From: JTS-RE9 sp964649195
GTDB taxonomy: Bacteria; Planctomycetota; Phycisphaerae; Phycisphaerales; Phycisphaeraceae
Assembly: GCA_964649195.1 (NCBI GenBank)
Contig: CAZYPK010000218.1
Coordinates: 1 to 6,823, forward strand
Direction of reading: 5' to 3'
DNA length: 6,823 nt
Below the pieces are notes generated by a model. That model was not told where the DNA came from. It ran no database searches and saw only the letters and a list, made by a program, of their open reading frames with translations. The stretch's first letter is position 1. Each line of letters opens with the position of its first letter. This document shows, in pieces, positions 5,883-6,823 of this stretch. Position numbers and translations under genes: made by a program.

Positions 5883-5889
5883 TAACTTA

Positions 5890-5909
5890 CCGGGCCGAAT
5901 ACGGCCCGG
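5890..5909 (-). terminator. Probable transcription-end hairpin of the E1-alpha gene
   Basis: CCGGGCCG (5890-5897), loop AATA, CGGCCCGG (5902-5909): a perfect 8-bp GC-rich stem beginning about 10 bases after the stop codon. On the minus strand it is followed by TAAGTTAAGTAG, not a clear T run, so intrinsic termination is plausible but not typical. The palindrome at 5862-5882 lies just downstream and may strengthen it. Confidence 0.55.
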
Positions 5910-5919
5910 CTCGCTGGGT

Positions 5920-6823
5920 TCACTCCCCGCGCAGCATCAGCGGCAGTTCGCCCGTTTTGTACGGGCCGTAGGGCTGCGAATAGACATCGGTGAACATCTC
6001 CTCCACGCCCAGCTCCGGCGAGTTGGTCGCGTATTCGATGGCTTCGATCGCCAGCTTCTGGGCGCGTTCGTCCATGCCGTCGATGTCCTCCTGCCTGGCG
6101 AGTTTGTTGTCGATGACGTGTTCGGTCATGCGGAGGATCGGATCGACGGCGCCGTTTTTTCGCATCGCGTCGTAGGTGGCCTTGTCGCGGTATTTCTGCG
6201 GGTCGGACATGGAGTGGCCGACGTAGCGTTCGGTCTTCACGTTAATGAAGCAAGGCCCGTGGCCTCGCTGTTCGAGACCAAGAGCCTTGGAGGTGGAGCC
6301 GCGGGTGAGTTCGATTTCGCGTTTGAAGACCTGGTAGGTTTCGATGGCGTCCATGCCGTTGCATTCGGTGTAACGCATGGCGTAGGCGGCGGCTTTGACG
6401 GAGAGGTCACCGGCGGCGGAGGTGCCGCGGTGGATGGCGGTGCCCATCGAGTAGCCGTTGTTTTCAAGGACGAAGAGGATGGGCAGGTTCCAGATGGCGG
6501 CGAGGTTCATCGCTTCATGGACCGCGCCCTGGTTGAGCGCGCCGTCGCCGAAGTAGCAGAGGGTGACTTCATCCTTGCCGGTGTATTGGGCGGCGAAGGC
6601 GAGTCCGACGCCCAGGGGGGCCTGTCCGCCGACGATGGCGTGGCCGCCGTACATGTGGTGCTCCTTGTCGAACAGGTGCATGGAGCCGCCCTTGCCCTTG
6701 GAGCAGCCGGTGATCTTGCCGAACATCTCGGCCATGGCGAAGTTGGGGTGCATGCCGCGGGCGATGGCGTGGCCGTGGTCGCGGTAGGCGGTGATGATGG
6801 GGTCGGTGGGCTGCGAAGCCGGC
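5920..6823 (-). CDS. pdhA: Pyruvate dehydrogenase E1 component, alpha subunit (partial, 5' end outside the window)
   Basis: Thiamine-diphosphate-dependent decarboxylation of pyruvate, passing the acetyl group to E2 lipoate in the pyruvate dehydrogenase complex (cytoplasm). The 300 residues seen are open to the window edge and begin near ITAYRDHGHAIARG, the family's usual N-terminal block; about 40-60 residues are missing. Motifs in order: TGCSKGKGGSMHLF, GGHAIVGGQAPLGVGLAFA, the ThDP/Mg site GDGALNQG (GDG near 6541-6549) ending in ENN (6457-6465), and the active-site loop RYVGHSMSDPQKYR (6201-6229). The match to alpha subunits of two-subunit E1 is strong; a branched-chain 2-oxoacid or acetoin dehydrogenase alpha subunit is possible but GKGGSMH and GHSMSDP favour pyruvate. 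No E1-beta gene follows; a hairpin ends the transcript, so the partner gene is upstream or elsewhere. Confidence 0.95.
   Translation of the reverse strand, partial: PASQPTDPIITAYRDHGHAIARGMHPNFAMAEMFGKITGCSKGKGGSMHLFDKEHHMYGGHAIVGGQAPLGVGLAFAAQYTGKDEVTLCYFGDGALNQGAVHEAMNLAAIWNLPILFVLENNGYSMGTAIHRGTSAAGDLSVKAAAYAMRYTECNGMDAIETYQVFKREIELTRGSTSKALGLEQRGHGPCFINVKTERYVGHSMSDPQKYRDKATYDAMRKNGAVDPILRMTEHVIDNKLARQEDIDGMDERAQKLAIEAIEYATNSPELGVEEMFTDVYSQPYGPYKTGELPLMLRGE

Overview
The window is GC-rich, protein-dense bacterial DNA that reads as accessory chromosome of a planctomycete (phylum Planctomycetota). Three things suggest this: a secreted protein with family-specific beta domains, a membrane acyl-carrier-like protein of a type I associate with planctomycetes, and the intergenic repeats (GGAGCCTCGCCCTCCC units, AAGCCGCTTGCGGCTT palindromes and AT-rich inverted repeats). 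The assignment is inference from recognised patterns; no search was run.

Layout: positions 1-200 hold a nested inverted-repeat block followed by three tandem GC-rich units, with no convincing gene. A large exported protein (319-2544, +) follows: signal peptide, alpha-helical region, a concanavalin-like domain, a jacalin/beta-prism-like domain and a Pro-rich tail. Positions 2545-2860 are a non-coding nested palindromic repeat. At 2861-3602 (-) is the C-terminal half of a cytochrome P450, with I-helix, ExxR and heme-Cys motifs but no N-terminal half. About 10 bases away and facing the other way, a membrane protein with acyl-carrier-like pieces (3614-4312, +) begins, and it is cut off just before the phosphopantetheine-Ser motif of its last domain. 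An IS630-type insertion sequence (4324-5106) with readable terminal inverted repeats follows. Its transposase is dead: an internal deletion removes the first catalytic Asp and a short insertion shifts frame before the catalytic Glu.

Right of the IS, a minus-strand cluster of small genes runs from 5840 down to the IS: a 35-residue single-pass membrane peptide, an 80-residue protein, an abutting 82-residue protein, and the start of a further ORF that runs into the IS end. A near-perfect palindrome sharing 11 bases with the IS tip (5862-5882) and a GC-rich hairpin (5890-5909) separate this cluster from the 3' end of a pyruvate dehydrogenase E1-alpha gene (5920 to the window edge, -).

The central part (2545-5175) looks like a rearrangement scar: two catalytic genes truncated head to head, a decayed IS and nested repeats. 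The IS flanks do not belong to one interrupted gene, so simple insertion does not explain the layout. The intact genes are the exported lectin-like protein, the small-protein cluster and (as far as visible) the E1-alpha gene. I see no complete defence, biosynthetic or CRISPR system. The least explained items are the small-gene cluster, the membrane ACP-like protein and the repeat structures.
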